From NCBI RefSeq assembly GCF_945952405.1, contig NZ_CAMFIA010000015.1, positions 27,088 to 91,087 on the forward strand: DNA of 64,000 bases, given 5' to 3'. The notes under the pieces were generated by a model. It was given only the letters and a program-made list of their open reading frames with translations. It searched no databases and was not told the DNA's origin. Within the stretch, counting starts at the first letter, position 1, and the number at the start of each line of letters is the position of its first letter. The position numbers and the translations under genes were made by a program. Of this stretch, positions 63,946 through 64,000 are shown piece after piece. The DNA is from an uncultured Stenotrophomonas sp. GTDB taxonomy: Bacteria; Pseudomonadota; Gammaproteobacteria; Xanthomonadales; Xanthomonadaceae.

Positions 63946-64000
63946 GGGCGGTTAGCTCAGCGGTAGAGCACTACCTTGACATGGTAGGGGTCACAGGTTC
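63946..64000 (+). tRNA. tRNA-Val (anticodon GAC), copy 2, cut by window end
   Basis: The first 55 bases are identical to copy 1, through the T-loop start (GTTC). The 3' part lies outside the window. Confidence 0.93.

Overview
The window looks like chromosomal DNA of a Stenotrophomonas species close to S. maltophilia. The reasons are the high GC content, Xanthomonadaceae-type proteins throughout, and above all many small GTAG-headed palindromes of the SMAG family (Stenotrophomonas maltophilia GTAG elements). There is no integrase, transposase, CRISPR array or phage gene. The window opens inside a ParB-like gene and ends inside a second tRNA-Val.

Layout. (1) 1-23.5 kb is a polyamine catabolism region: omega-aminotransferase, puuC, an MHS-family permease, puuB, puuD-puuA, potF, potG-potH-potI and a Sad-type succinate semialdehyde dehydrogenase. 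Together these can import putrescine (PotFGHI), glutamylate it (PuuA), oxidise it (PuuB, PuuC), release GABA (PuuD) and convert GABA to succinate (aminotransferase plus Sad). Two blocks interrupt it. At 4.7-12.5 kb lie three MASE1-domain membrane proteins with degenerate kinase-like tails, a two-receiver diguanylate cyclase and a bacteriohemerythrin. At 17.8-19.0 kb, between potF and potG, lies an AT-richer M35 metalloprotease gene whose frame is broken at an A7 run. (2) 23.6-34.6 kb carries corA, then a leftward miaB / phoH(ybeZ)-ybeY-X-X-corC(ybeX) neighbourhood that ends in a DUF4105 membrane protein, at the place where E. coli has lnt. A rightward three-gene ABC efflux module sits between miaB and phoH. 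(3) 34.9-42 kb holds a GST and its divergent WYL regulator, a lytic transglycosylase, petABC (cytochrome bc1) and sspA-sspB. (4) 42-48.6 kb holds housekeeping genes: two uncharacterised envelope genes, trm112-nadC, purE-purK, an AhpD-like protein, a superoxide dismutase and grxD with an SDR-like protein. (5) 48.8-53.7 kb holds an Oar-type TonB-dependent receptor and ppnN. (6) 53.9-61.5 kb is a type IV pilus minor-pilin operon (fimT-pilV-pilW-pilX-pilY1-pilE), tRNA-Asn and an orphan pseudopilin. (7) uvrB and tandem tRNA-Val genes end the window.

The observations most worth a second look are the tandem MASE1 array with its signalling neighbours; the frameshifted M35 protease between potF and potG; the DUF4105/Lnb-like protein in the lnt position; a spaced, duplicated set of DnaA-box-like blocks upstream of phoH; SMAG elements whose GTAG provides the stop codon of three genes; and a perfect 40-bp-period SMAG array in front of petABC. 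All functions are inferred by reading; no database search was run.
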